This document shows positions 35,984-49,945 of a stretch of 64,000 nt of DNA, in pieces (positions within the stretch are counted from its first letter, which is position 1; each line of letters begins with the position of its first letter). A model generated the notes under the pieces. It saw nothing but the letters and a program-made list of their open reading frames with translations. It was not told the origin of the DNA and did not search any database. This DNA comes from Climacium dendroides (Eukaryota > Streptophyta > Bryopsida > Hypnales > Climaciaceae). The DNA is taken from positions 13,533,538 through 13,597,537 of the forward strand of contig OX467091.1 in NCBI GenBank assembly GCA_950106755.1. The letters are read 5' to 3'. The position numbers were made by a program, and so were the translations under genes.

Positions 35984-36694
35984 TTATTTTGCAGGCACAG
36001 TTTCCAGTTTTGGAATGCTCAATGTACAGCCCGGAGAATAATCCTCATTCCCCACTTCCTCCACCGGCGCAGGCTCTCCATCTGGTAAGCACTCTTCCAC
36101 AAACGCCGTCGAGTTGCTTTGGAGTTGCAGCTCCGACGATTCCCCTGTTTCTAGGTTCCCTCTCCTGGTTTGCGTCAACTCCGCAGTTGGATTTGCTGCC
36201 GTTGTCTCTTGCTGCAAAGCCGCTGCACGGTTCATCAACATCTCATACAATGCATCCAATCGTTCCATCATGAAATGCAGATCCTGCACTCGGTAACTCG
36301 TAATGGGCTTCTGCCACCAAAACGGGTAGGAAAGGAGATGGTGCTGCAACTCCCGCTCGGACGTAAGCATACTGGAAACTTGCTTCTGTTGCTGTTGCAA
36401 CACTTGGACTTGCTGCACTTTCTGACTGGCGACGTCGGTTAAGTGGGAGGAGCCACTATCGCCGGAATCGGATGAGTCGCCGGATAAGGTTTTGTCGATG
36501 ACGTAGTCGATGGAAGGATGGCCGAAGGAAAAGGCTTTTCCTGCTTGGGAAAACACCACCACGCCGACCTCGGAGCCGCACAGAATCGAAAGCTCACTCG
36601 CTTTCTTGATAAGACCGCCGCGGCGCTTGGAGAAACAGACTTGGCGGGCACTGGGATTCTCGATCTTCTTGATTTCGATCTTCGCACGGCCCAT
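35984..36694 (-). CDS. Type I (M-alpha-like) MADS-box transcription factor
   Basis: An intronless frame of 236 residues starts at the ATG at 36694 with [19 protein letters not shown], the classic MADS start. The MADS domain (1-60) contains [20 protein letters not shown] and a VVVFS-type core, followed by KAFSFGHPS, which is characteristic of M-alpha type I proteins such as AGL62 relatives. Residues about 90-165 are glutamine-rich and probably coiled; there is no keratin-like K domain. The C-terminus is acidic. These proteins bind CArG-type DNA as dimers in the nucleus. Lack of introns is usual for type I genes. The frame is open further upstream, but without an ATG and without domain support. 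Confidence 0.92.
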   Translation of the reverse strand: MGRAKIEIKKIENPSARQVCFSKRRGGLIKKASELSILCGSEVGVVVFSQAGKAFSFGHPSIDYVIDKTLSGDSSDSGDSGSSHLTDVASQKVQQVQVLQQQQKQVSSMLTSERELQHHLLSYPFWWQKPITSYRVQDLHFMMERLDALYEMLMNRAAALQQETTAANPTAELTQTRRGNLETGESSELQLQSNSTAFVEECLPDGEPAPVEEVGNEDYSPGCTLSIPKLETVPAK

Positions 36695-36785
36695 CGTGTG
36701 TGTCTGGACGATCGAGTTGGTACGCAATCTGTCTACCCTTGAATTAAACGAGTTCTTCGGAAAAAACAAAATTGGTCTATGTACA

Positions 36786-37000
36786 CTCTCTCCGAATCTA
36801 GCCTAGCCGTAAAAGATAGTACAGAAAATACACTCCGAATCTCCGAATCTAGCAGACACACATTCTGAATCTAGAAGGAAAATGTAGTTGTGCACACACT
36901 CCGAATCTAGGAGTAAAATATAACCGAATGTAGGGGCAGTAAAAAAACTCCAAATCTCGCAGTAAGAGATTTATGTTTACACACTCCGAATGTTGCAGTC
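36786..37000. promoter_or_regulatory. Cluster of TCCGAATCTAG motifs upstream of MADS gene
   Basis: TCCGAAT or a close variant occurs at about 36791, 36834, 36842, 36864, 36900, 36922, 36950 and 36985, often as CACTCCGAATCTAG. The cluster begins about 90 bp upstream of the MADS start codon and so falls in its leader or proximal promoter. Spacing is irregular (8-43 bp), unlike a slippage microsatellite. Confidence 0.6.
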
Positions 37001-39135
<2,135 letters not shown>

Positions 39136-39172
39136 TGAAGTCAAGAGGAAAACAACCCAGATCGTATGCTAA

Positions 39173-39973
39173 GAGTATTCCCACGCGGCTGCCAAAATGG
39201 ATGGACGAAGTTGTGCGGAGGATGGCCTCTTAACTAGCACTGGCAAAACTGTCCCACCCATCCTGCAAAGGAGATGACTTCTTAAAAGGCCGACTTGGAA
39301 AATAGAATGTGGTCTGAGAATTGCGTAGTTTTCCAAGTTTGAGTTTTGACTTCTTTGTGGCTGGCAAAGCAGCATGCGACAAAGCTTTCCGCAACTTCGC
39401 CTCCACTTTCGAGTAGTTTTCACCTCTCCTCCTCTGACATATGGGTAAGCAATCACTGGCTTGTTAACAAGCCATGGGTCATGGGTGGGGCAGCCCTTCA
39501 CCACCCACCTTGCAAAATAGATGGCCCCCATTTTGCAGGGCTACAACCGGCTTGCATTTTACAAGGCGGGTAGTGATGTTTTAGTCTTTAAGAACAAAGT
39601 CACCCATCCTGCAAAATGCAGGTGGCTTCGATCTGCAAAGGTAGGGCTTGGTCGGGTTTGGTAGCCAGGCTACTAGGCTTGCCCCACCCATGGCCTCTTA
39701 AGAGGCCATACCCCCCAACCTAACGACTCACATACTCCCCCAGCTTGACGAATCAAAGTGAAAGAACAAAGCCCCAAACCTCCGCCAACCTTTCCGCCTC
39801 TTGTCGCTTCCTGTTTTGCTGGCCACATGTGGCCTGCATATTGAGGTCGTTTTGCTAGTCGCAGAGCGTTTTTGGCTTGCTCCTCTTAAGAGGCCATCCA
39901 TTTTATAGGACATGTGGGGTTGTTTTGGAGGCGCCTCTTATCCAAGTTATAGGACGGGTGGGTGGGGATGCTC
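39173..39973. mobile_element. PIF/Harbinger-like non-autonomous element (tentative)
   Basis: The ends GAGTATTCCCAC and GTGGGGATGCTC are imperfect inverted repeats of the GAGCATCYCCAC type seen in plant Tourist/PIF elements. Flanks are TAA (39170-39172) and TTA (39974-39976), near the expected 3-bp duplication. The interior (801 bp) is unusually GC-rich, with repeated CACCCATCCTGCAAA and AAGAGGCCAT blocks in both orientations. It starts 34 bp after the atp1 fragment frame ends. Confidence 0.5.
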
Positions 39974-39976
39974 TTA

Positions 39977-42900
39977 AGCGATCGCTTAGTGGAGAAGGAA
40001 GTAATCGAGAAATGACAACCAGGAGGTGGGCTTGTGCAAGCAGCGTGTGCATCCACGTCAACCGACCCATGTGGACCGAATTGAGTAAACTGGCCGCGGA
40101 AGATTTGTCACTGACCACTCATGGGTGATCGGCATGGGCGGTGACCTGATGAAGCTTATTGTTAGCATCGCATATTGAGTGCGACTCCGCCTCCGCTTTC
40201 GAAGATCCGTGCAGGAGGGGATTCCGAAACAACGGGCGTCAGTGACAATGCTCCAGCTAGACCACCGTGACGCCAGTCGCGAAGCGCATGGGCTGCCTCC
40301 TGAAGATCACTGGAAAAAAGGACCCAGCCGATTTGGTCGAACTACAGGACGTGCTGGAGGATCTCGGGAGGGTTCCACGCATGGGCTGTCCATTCTTGGG
40401 GACAGGAATCCTTGACTGTCCATAGTACTCGGGAGCAGCAGGTTCTCACATGGGGATAGTCCCGAGTAACTCACTTGAAGGCCGGACTACTCTAAGCACA
40501 AATACGGGGTTCAAGAATAACAATTGGTACTCCAATTCATGCAATGCAGGTGGAAACTTACACCCAAAACGGTTCATATACCCATTCATGCACAGCAGAT
40601 TTCTCTTCAAGTGTTCGTACACTCTCATTAACTCTTAAACGTTGAGTTGGTGACTGTGGAAATCAGCTCTTTTGGAACCATGTGACATCATCTTGGTTTG
40701 AAAAAAGTCAAAAATATTCATTGGGAGTCAAACTAATGTAGAAGATTTCTCCTTTCCGAGGATGAATAGTTGTTTTTTTATCCTACACAGGAGAATTCCT
40801 TGTCATTCATCGGACAAAAAACGTCCGCAACATCGTTTATGGGCTAACCCCTAAAGGAGCAAATGGTGTTTTTTTGGCAATATAGTGATTTTGGGCAGCT
40901 CATTATGAAATATGAATGGAGTTTTTAATTTTTTTTCTTTCAAACTAGCAGTTAGCGCTTGCTATGCTAGACATTCACCATTAGAATTTCATTAGAATTT
41001 TTTATGTATTAGATAGAATGCAGAGCAAAAATTTCAATAAATCTTCAGATAAAAATTACTAAAATCTTCATATAATTTTTTTTATAAATAAGTATATACT
41101 GAAATAAACAATAGAAATTTAATGAATGATGAATGAAATACATGCAATGATGAATATGGTAAAAGATACACATACATTAAAATGCATTAGAAATTTGACT
41201 CAATTGTTACAAACAATGGCAACCCAAATAGAAGAATTTAAAGGAAAACCTTGTAAATCTCAAAAGCTTCATGAACAATTTAATTGTTGTGAAATCCAAA
41301 ATTAGTTCAATCTAATAAATTTCTCAAATCATTTGGTAGTAGCAATAGAAAATTGAAATCAGAAGTTCAAAGCTCACAAAAGCACAAAATCATAGAAATG
41401 CAAAAGAAGTATAAAGCCAAGAAAAGCAATGGAATTGCTACCTTTATAATATCACCATATTGATCCTCTTTATTATCACCTCAATTGCAACGATTATATT
41501 ACTTCTATAATATCACCCTTTGTAAAAAGTAATATTACAAAGGTGATTGTGAACTGCTACTCTATTTCAGTAATATTACATTGTGTGAAAATATGATTTG
41601 TATGTATGCATGATTGGAAATATTTTTATAAAATAATTAAAATAATTATTTTAAAGACTTATCAAAATCATTATCATGCATTCTATTCAAATATATAAAT
41701 TTTTTATTAATATGTGATACAATGAATTCGTAGCATAGTAAGCACGAGCTCCTAGTATTAATGGTAGCATTTGTGATATTACAGAGGGACTTATAATTTT
41801 AGTAGTATGATTTTTACACAACATGTGCTCGAAGAGTAGCTTTAAGGCCCAACAATTTTCAATAACTTTTGACTACATGGTCTAAAAGTTATTGTATGAT
41901 ATGTCATTTTCTGTGTTCGTCAGGCAGCCCAGGTAGCAAAAAAACCTTCTTTAATAATCATTTTTTTAAAGAATTTAAAAAAAAATTGGTTCTCTAGATT
42001 TATATATACTTGGAAAGCTTTAAATTACTTCCATTATGATTAATGAGATGAAAGTTATAAGGAGTTTTAGTTTGGGGTAGTTTGCGGGTAGTTATAGATT
42101 CTCTACTCTCAAATAAACTTTGAAGTCCTTTATCTTACTCAATTTTTTAAAATTTTGAAAGAAAAAAAAAAGTATTAGATGTATATTGTTTATTACAATA
42201 GTACAACCATTGGGATTGACATTTTTCAATTCCATAAATGAATTGTTAACAATTTAGTGTTTTGAATCATTTTCTACGTAGTACGTACTTCCTTCTACTT
42301 ACCATTTTTTTCCTATATGTTGTACAATTCCAAAAAATCTGAAAATTTTCAAGCATGTAGCCAACTTGCCTTGAAGAATGAATCCAAAGACTAACCACTG
42401 TTTTGGACATTTTTTCATAAAAATGTAACCTTGTGAAGCATAGCTGCCCAATTTTTCACAAGGACAAAAAAAATTCTTTTGTCACTTCAAACACTAATAT
42501 CTTGCAATCTATGTGGCAGAAATTTCTGAAATTAGTACCACTTCTTCACAAACTATTGTACTACAAGATCCTAACATGTGTCCAAAAATAATTTTTTTCT
42601 AAAATTTGGTATTTGTACTAGAAAAGGCAATTTTAAAGCGTTTTTGGTGAAAACACACTCAAAATCCTTTAGGGGTTAAGGTAGGAGGCTTGAAATATGA
42701 GCGGGCATTAAGAACTGCCCATATAGATGGTTGTGAATGGATATTAAGTGGTTCTTAAATGGACTTTTGTAGTCCTTGAATGAATGGAAAGAAAAAAAAA
42801 CATTGTTAATGACAAGAGCCAATCATACTCTTTGCTTTCCCATTTATCTTCACAAGTTGCAAGTGAATAGTTCATGGAAGCCCTAGAGACATAAATAGGG

Positions 42901-43140
42901 ACCTATACCACATCTCATTTGAAAATTCAGAACTAATTAAAAAATTATCCAAAAAATATGAAACAACTTGGGTTAGATGCCAATTCCTCTTTTCTTTCAA
43001 GGAAAATTACTGAAAAATATTTTGAGAAGTTTCACTTGCCCAAAATTGAGTTTCAGTCCTTAGATGCTCGGTTTATGGACCGACTACCTTAACCCTTAAA
43101 AGTGATTGAGGACATTTTTTGTTCTATGGATTATAGACAA
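39977..43140. other. Unassigned, mostly AT-rich
   Basis: 40.0-40.6 kb is GC-richer with no recognisable gene. 40.9-43.1 kb is AT-rich; a copy of the dispersed block (TCACTTCAAACACTAATATC ... CTACAAGATCC) sits near 42480-42570. Confidence 0.3.
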
Positions 43141-43147
43141 TACTAGG

Positions 43148-43360
43148 ATGCCATATTTAACTATTTTGGGACTTTAAGGGGAATTTTGAACTTTGTCATG
43201 GTAGAATTCATTAGGAAGGCGCTGGGATTGCAAGAGATCTTTTAATGTAAGTATTTTTTAATTTCCATGCCATATAAGGTAGGAAGGGAAACATTTGAAC
43301 TATTTCATGGTACAATTCACTGGGAGATCTTTTGATGTAAAGATTTTAGAGACTACCATG
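43148..43360. repeat. Diverged relic of the ATGCCA-family MITE
   Basis: ATGCCATATTTAACTATTTT resembles the terminal repeat of the elements at 49946 and 51349. The downstream TTCACTGGGAGATCTTTTGATG segment resembles their interior. No clear right end was found. Confidence 0.4.
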
Positions 43361-45160
43361 TCGGTAGGAATGGAATAATTTAATAGATTCATATATGAAA
43401 AGATGCCAAGTAACATTATAATTGGAGGACTGCACTCTTCCTACTAACATTTATTTGGATTTAGTAATTGAAATAAATCATTGGGAGATTTTCAAGTGTA
43501 TAGGAATCCCATGAATTTAGGATTCTCAACACTGCAAGAAACTAATGAAGACAAGAATCCTACAACTTACTCAAATGATTGAGCCAAATACTTTTAGTCC
43601 GTTTTAGGGTTGTCATACTAGATAGACTGCCCACCTACATATCCGTCTGATTCACTTGTCTTGCAAAGGTCCTGCCCATCCAATGTAGTCAATACATAGT
43701 TGACTTTTTGGTAAAGTAAAAAAAACCAACGTGGACTTACCATGTCACCACCTAGCTACCAACATGGATGCTGAGCACAGACACAATTCTAGAAGGGTGT
43801 GGACTAAAGACAATGCATTATGCATGAACGCATGTTTGGACGCAAACACAAGTTGGGATTGACGTAGATTCAAGACAGGGTGTGGATAGAGATCGCAAGG
43901 ATGTGGACGCATGTCTAGACATGGATAAAAGTTGGGACGTGCGCAAACGCAAGTTTGGACTCGAGTGGTAGTCGATTGGGGCACAAATAGGCTGGTTGAT
44001 TTCTCCCTATTAATCCTCTAAAGGTCCACTTATCCAAAAAGTGGATGCACCTTGGTCAACCTTGAATCCTTGATTCTAATTTTTAATATAACCATTTTTG
44101 GTATTTGACTTAAACTAAGAAAATGCATGACAAGTTCTCTTTTTACATCATCTTAAAATTTTGCAAAAATCCAAAAATTGAAAGAGTTCTTGCAATTGCA
44201 AGCTTTATGTGTTAAGATCCAAAAAACATAGTATGTTGTGTTTTTCATTCATATTTTGTCCTCCTAAAATGAATTTTTAATTTAAATTTTAAAAATGAAA
44301 TTTCCATTTTTAACGTTCATTAATGGCAAAAATTTTAGACTATTCTAATATATATTATAATTAATATTTTTTGAAATTTTTGATGAAAAAAATTAAATTA
44401 TCATGATTTTATAAAAAGAAAGACATCTATGACATAAAAGGATAAATTTGTTTAGATAGCTGAATTTGACTTCAAAGTCTTTGTTGTGGTTGTTTTGGGT
44501 GTAAAAAATAAAATACTCAATTGAAATTTTTTTATACTAATCTTCATTACTACTTGTACTTCTTAAGAAAATTTCAAATAATATGGATTGTTTTTGTTTT
44601 ATTTTATTTTTTTATTTTATATTTTTACAACAAAAATGATAACAATTACAATTTTTTGCAAAACCAATTGAATTGCTCTTAGTGATATACCATTCATAGT
44701 TTCAATTAATAAAAATATAGGATTGGTATTCAAATACAATCTAATAGGCTAAATGTAGCTCAAACATGATGTTTGACCAATTGGCAATGGATTTCATTGT
44801 TAATGGGTTCAAGAAAAATGACAAGATGGCACTCATTTTAGTACTTTGAAGCGCTAAATTGCTATGTCCATACTTTTTTAAAGTTTTAAGGATGTCAAAC
44901 AACCTTCACAATATGTTTATAAACTTATCCATTCAAACGTGGATACTTCATACATGTTTATACAAGTGATATGACTACTATAAGAAATAAAAACAATAAT
45001 TACATATAATAGTGTTTTGAATAAGTTTGTAGTTTTATATATAATACGGTGTTTGGCAAATGCCAAATACACAAGATCCTCTTTTAGGATGACAAGTGAA
45101 CATACCCTATCTTCTACATAACTAGCTTATGCTAAACTTCAAGAAGAAAAATCAAGAAAC
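43361..45160. other. Unassigned AT-rich stretch
   Basis: No gene recognised. 43740-43980 contains degenerate GGACGCA/GTTGGGA-type repetition in which one strand is open by composition only. Confidence 0.3.
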
Positions 45161-45738
45161 TATTATCTACGATAACAACAATCAGGCATATTCTTGCAAT
45201 ACAATGCCTTCTTCAATGTGTTTAGAACATTCGGTATAGACACCCTTTCTTGCATATCTTCTTTTGGGAGGCTTTTCAATTTCAACTTTAGGTTCAGATA
45301 CTCCTTTGGATTTTTTTGGGTAAAATAATGTAGATCCCATTCTTCTTTCCAAATCTTTTCTACTATCCATCTTGTTGCGTAAGCATTAGTTGCCATAGGA
45401 TATAGATGCCTTCGTTGCATAACTTCAAGTAAGTTCTCTAAGTCTTTGACTCTTTGTCTCCACATAGAAAGAACAATTGGTTTCACCTTCTGAAGCTCCT
45501 CCATTGTATGATAACCATACCTTGATAGCTTATTTAATCACAAATCCCTAGGTATACCGTATTAACTTTCTAAAGATTAAAATGGAGCAAAACATTGGAT
45601 GTAGCTATGTCATTGTGCATATACTTTACATCATGGCATTTTTCTACAATAACAAGCAAGGATAGTGTCAAGTTCACTTGATTTTGGCAGTAACTTGCGA
45701 TCCATCTAAGCTCTTCTTTTGTCAACTTGGTATCTTGC

Positions 45739-46305
45739 CTCGGGGGGTGCACTCCCCCTTTTTTGATGTTAGTGTGCAAACAAAACTTTGGACCCCCTAT
45801 ATACTTTTTGAATTTTAAATAAAATTAAATAAAATAGATATAAATAGATTTTTCTACTTTGAAAGTTTATGTTTTGAATTATTGATATTTTTATTTGTTA
45901 ATAATAATTAGTTACAAATTTTTGAAGTAAAAAGATACACTGTAGAACTAAAAAATAACTTTCACACCCCTATATTATATAAGAAAAAATTGTCTAAAAA
46001 ATGAACAAAAAATTCTTAAAAATAACTCTCTATTGAAAGCTCATTTTGGATTGAATATTGATGCAATGGTCATCTCAATGTGTTCTCTAAAAATATTCGA
46101 GTTAAAAAAACATGTCATTTTAATGCATTTTTAACCTCTTCTAGAAATCATTCCATATTTTATTTGAGTTTGAAATTTTGGAAGTAGAATCCTATAGTCA
46201 TTAGTAAACAATTCTCAAAATTTGAAGTTAGAATTATAGTTTATTAGAAACCACTTGTTTGCACGTAGTTTGTTGTAGTAGTAGAACTAAGTGCACCCCT
46301 CCGAG
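45739..46305. mobile_element. hAT-like MITE inserted in the kinase pseudogene
   Basis: A 567-bp element with imperfect inverted ends (CTCGGGGGGTGCACT and GTGCACCCCTCCGAG). It is flanked by a perfect 8-bp direct repeat TATCTTGC (45731-45738 and 46306-46313). An 8-bp duplication suggests hAT, though the CTCGGG terminus is not the usual CAGGG. The interior is AT-rich with no coding frame. Confidence 0.8.
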
Positions 46306-47120
46306 TATCTTGCAAGTTCACAATGTCATCCACACTCACTAATTCACTCACTTCAAAGTCGTACTTGGCCAAGAAAGAAATTAAAAATCCCCCCATTCCA
46401 CCCAAGCATATAGCCTTCTATCATTTTTGGATGCAAGTACAAAAGTCTAATGATGCTTGGATGCTTTACTAGACACCCCCTAGCCTCATTTATGATTTCT
46501 CGATACTTCTCTTTTTTATTTTTTGTCTTCAAAATCTTCCCGGCAAAAAGCATCCAACTTAGAATGCTTTCAAGTTTGGTAATCATCACCTTTCTCATGA
46601 TCCCATACACACCTTCCGCTATCTGATTTGGCATTGGTACCACTTTCACTGAACTTTCAAGCCACTTAAATGTTCCATTCATGCAATGAGTTAAAATTGT
46701 GTCCTTGATTGTTTCTTTTCAAGGCGATTTTTTTTATGGCAAGAAGAATATCCTGACACCATATTTGGATCATCTTCAATTTGGAAACCACCTCCTTGTC
46801 ATCCATGTCCCAGTCGCTACCATCCTCTTTTTTATTTACATAGTAACACCAACATGCTACAATATTGATGGTCAATGCAACTACCTATTTATTGAGCCAA
46901 TTCGAGTGCTTCCAATAATCTGAATAATTATTGAATCTCTCAGAGGCTTCAAACTTTGATTTGATCTCCCATCGTAGATCCAAAGTCAATTGATGGTAAC
47001 CTTCTTCATTCTTGGAAACATACTCTTTCTGCAACATTCCAAAACTTTGTTGCTTATAGAACACTAAATCTATTGTCCTACTTTCTACCACATATTAATG
47101 TAGAGGCACATTAGGATTCA

Positions 47121-47224
47121 ACGGCTTCTTGCGCCTCATTTGTACTAATGACAATGGGTTTGATGAACCCAAACGGCTTCTTGCGCCTCATTTGTACTAA
47201 TGACAACGGGTTTGATGAACCCAA
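47121..47224. repeat. 52-bp tandem duplication
   Basis: ACGGCTTCTTGCGCCTCATT begins at 47121 and again at 47173, with one visible mismatch in the unit. It lies inside the kinase pseudogene right beside the CACTA MITE. The period is not a multiple of three, so it shifts the frame. Confidence 0.9.
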
Positions 47225-47225
47225 A

Positions 47226-47414
47226 CACTACAAGAGAAAGGGGTGTTTTAAGTAGTGTCCTAGACATCACGTCTTTTAAGTAAGTTTTTAAGTAAACTTT
47301 TACTAAAAGGACAATCTTTTTAGTAAAAGTTTACTTAAAAACTTACTTAAAAGACATTACTTAAAAGACGTGATGTCTAGGACATTACTTAAAACACCCC
47401 TTTCTCCTGTAGTG
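47226..47414. mobile_element. CACTA-type MITE (189 bp, near-palindromic)
   Basis: It begins CACTACAAGAGAAAGGGGTG and ends with the near complement, closing in GTAGTG. The flanks are the 3-bp direct repeat AAA (47223-47225 and 47415-47417). CACTA ends with a 3-bp duplication mark the Spm/CACTA superfamily. Almost the whole element folds into one hairpin around 47310. It is inserted in the kinase pseudogene. Confidence 0.9.
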
Positions 47415-47525
47415 AAAGCTAGTGATGTGTTTGTTAGTGGAAGTACTTCCTCATGAAAGGCATCAAAATCCACATACATTGGATGTTTCTTTGACGACCC
47501 ACACCTTTCACCCACCATAATGAAA

Positions 47526-48800
47526 ATGAATTCCTTTGTTGTACTTGCCTTTTAATCCGCAAAGTGCTTTTAAAAAAAATTAGGTATGCTATGAAGGCCA
47601 GGCCTTGCCATCCACAAAACTCACTTCACATAGGGCATAGAGTAAGCTAGTATGTGAGGCACATGGCACAGACTTGTCAAAGCCGTAAGGGGATAATGAA
47701 GGGGAGTGCATTATATAGACCCCACTCTAAATACATTTCTGTCCCTCCCTAAAGCATCTACGCCCCACCCCAAAGCATCTATGCCCTGAAGATAGCATTC
47801 CCACCCACATGGCGTTCCTGCATCAATCCGCTAGTGTACCCACCCTACGGACAGCATTCCCACCTATAGCTCAATGACGTCCACGCCCAAACCTAATTGC
47901 ATCAACACCCACCTACTTGTACCCCTCTACATCCGCCTATGCATCCACATGCACCTTCTGGCCACACCTTTGTGCTCGTCCATCTACTTGTGCCTAATTG
48001 TGCTCTTTAGGACCACAATGGACAAAACCCCATTCACTTGAACTCACAAGCCCCCAAGTGCTCTACTTCTATTGAGTTGGAAGCGAAGTGCATTTCTAGC
48101 TAGCCTGCATTTTTGGGCTACATAGAAATTTTAGATAGGCATGTGTGGTTGGAGAATAGCATTTTTTTGGTTGAAATTTTAGTTGAAGGTGGAGACAAGG
48201 AATATCTATCATGAGCACTAAATTTCATGACATTTGAAAATACAAGTCTAAAGTTATGGACTAATATGTTTTTTATTGTAAAAGGACAATCCAGGCAAAT
48301 AAAAAAAATCACTTTTTTCAAAAACAAAACTTTTTAATTGGTTTGTCAAGCTTACATATACGTGGAAAGTTTATAACGCTAAATCACTAATATCTTACAA
48401 TCTATATGTTGGAAGGGTATGAAATTTCTCTACATCTTTTCAAACCAACGTACTACAACATGCTATGCTTATATGTGTCCAAAAATGTTCTTCTAATAAG
48501 ATTTGGTACTTGTATTACAATTGAGTAGTTGTGGAGTGGTTTTGGTGAATGTAGACAACAACATTGAGGGGTTCCTAAAAACCCCAATTGCAAATGAGGC
48601 TCACTCTACATCCAAAGTGACAAAGTTCAATGACAATCCCAACAAGATTAGTGGAAAAAACAAAAGCAACATGATGGCTTTACAACAACATTGTCCATTT
48701 CTTTGATCTCGTTTGCAAAAAATGTTGATTCTAGTACACGTCCTCTTTCACCAATTTTAGAAAGGGCAATGGACTTTAATGAAGTTTGTTACGATTGTTT
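47526..48800. other. Unassigned; C-rich block then AT-rich
   Basis: 47690-48030 is C-rich with repeated AGCATTCCCACC (about 47784 and 47842). 48370-48520 holds another copy of the dispersed CTTACAATCTATATG ... CTACAACATG block. No gene recognised. Confidence 0.3.
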
Positions 48801-48805
48801 TTATG

Positions 48806-48966
48806 AAGATGATAGAGACAACGTACATGACCTATACTATGATCACAATGGTGGTGACACGGAGGAAGATGGTAATGACGATTTATAAAGATGATAGGGA
48901 CAACGTATATGACCTATACTATGAACACGATGGTGGTGATATGGAGGAAGAAGATGATGATGAGTA
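48806..48966 (+). repeat. ~82-bp tandem duplication encoding acidic peptide
   Basis: GATGATAGRGACAACGTA begins at 48808 and 48890. Each unit would encode DDRDNV-DLYY-GGD followed by an acidic run. Because the period is 82 bp, the second unit lies in a different frame from the first, so this is not one intact protein. It may be a fragment of a gene or transposon. Confidence 0.65.
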
Positions 48967-49149
48967 TATTCAATATGCTCATACCTTCACATGAAAATTT
49001 GATGACTCTCCCTCCCATTCAAATAGTAATTTAGATAATTACACGCCCATCTTTGTAGAAAGGGACCTACAATCAAAACTTTGCCTCATAATTTATTAGC
49101 TCGGAGGGAATTTGGTGCAACTACAGTACTTCCATGAGGACTATAGCAA

Positions 49150-49860
49150 CCTTATACCATGTATATATTTTTGGATTGCTCAAATATGACTACAATGAGT
49201 CAAAAAATCTCAAAACATGACTCATGCCAAAATCACTATAGATGATTTGGAACATGACTAGGTCTAGTTATTACCGATAAGTTGTATTGAACATTAGTCA
49301 TATTAGCAATCATATGTGTTGGAAAGTATAGTTAGCCATAATTAGCCATTTTTTTGCCAACATGGTGTATATGTTATCCTTTGGGGCTTGATTTTTTCTT
49401 GAGTTGTCCATACAAAAGGAAAAAATGCCTACGTGGCATATGACTCCATGTAGTCATATTATTGGCTAACATAGAATATAACTAAGTGAACCATATTTTT
49501 GTCTGATTTGAAATATGATTGTGGTGAATCATATTTTGGTTAACATGGAATATGACTACAATGAATCATATTTTTGTCTAATATGAAATATGATTGCAAT
49601 AAATCATATTTTGGTTGACATGGTATATGACTTTGTATAATCATTTTTTTTGTTGATGTAGAATATGACTCTTATAAGTCATATTTTTTATTGATGTAAA
49701 ATATGACACTTGTGAGTCATATTTTCTGCTAATGTGGAAAATGACTCTCTTTAGTCATATTTTGAATGATGTGGAATATGACTCTTGTGAGTTATATTTT
49801 TTATTGATGTGAAATATGACTTTTGTGAATCATATTTATGATTGATGTGGTACTTCACGT
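49150..49860. repeat. ~37.6-bp palindromic tandem array
   Basis: AATATGAC or a one-base variant recurs at 49512, 49549, 49587, 49624, 49662, 49700, 49738, 49775 and 49813, steady 37-38 bp spacing. Between copies stands the complement GTCATATT, so each unit is a small palindrome. Units continue in weaker form upstream to about 49150. Related ATATGACTA units reappear at 51740-51770. Confidence 0.85.
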
Positions 49861-49945
49861 GGATGTGATTGGTAATTTGTAACTAATTGTAATCATCTTT
49901 TTAAAAGTGCAAAGTCATCTTTTGGCATGCATAACTATGAGTATT

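Larger units (their letters stand above)
45166..47525 (-). pseudogene. Protein-kinase pseudogene interrupted by two MITEs
   Basis: Reading the minus strand, broken frames keep the order of a protein kinase. An N-terminal region of unknown function (47525-46670) is followed by an N-lobe segment with HPSIIRLLY and GYMLGWNGG (46550-46370), a catalytic loop HNDIATSNVLLHF (about 45590) corresponding to HRDLKPxN, an activation-segment start LGICD, and a C-lobe piece (45504-45166). There are several in-frame stops and at least one single-base frameshift, after NGGIFNFF. Two MITEs, at 45739-46305 and 47226-47414, interrupt it. Removing each with one target-duplication copy restores local frame (LQDT-KLTKEE and SLA-LGSSNP). 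The kinase family cannot be fixed from this. Nonfunctional as it stands. Confidence 0.7.

Noticed and set aside
35755..36273. 172-codon frame on the plus strand
   Set aside because: It lies antisense to the MADS-box gene and has no domain; it reflects the codon pattern of the real gene.
36695..36769. Upstream extension of the MADS frame
   Set aside because: No ATG in it (would start at TTG); MADS proteins start at MGR.
39169..39531. 120-codon minus-strand frame
   Set aside because: Inside a GC-rich non-autonomous element made of repeated CACCCATCC blocks; not protein-like.
43745..43984. 79-codon minus-strand frame
   Set aside because: Cys/His-rich look comes from degenerate GGACGCA repeats, not from a zinc finger with regular spacing.
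49470..49860. CRISPR-like regular repeat
   Set aside because: Units are contiguous palindromes without unique spacers, and the sequence is a plant nucleus; it is a tandem array.
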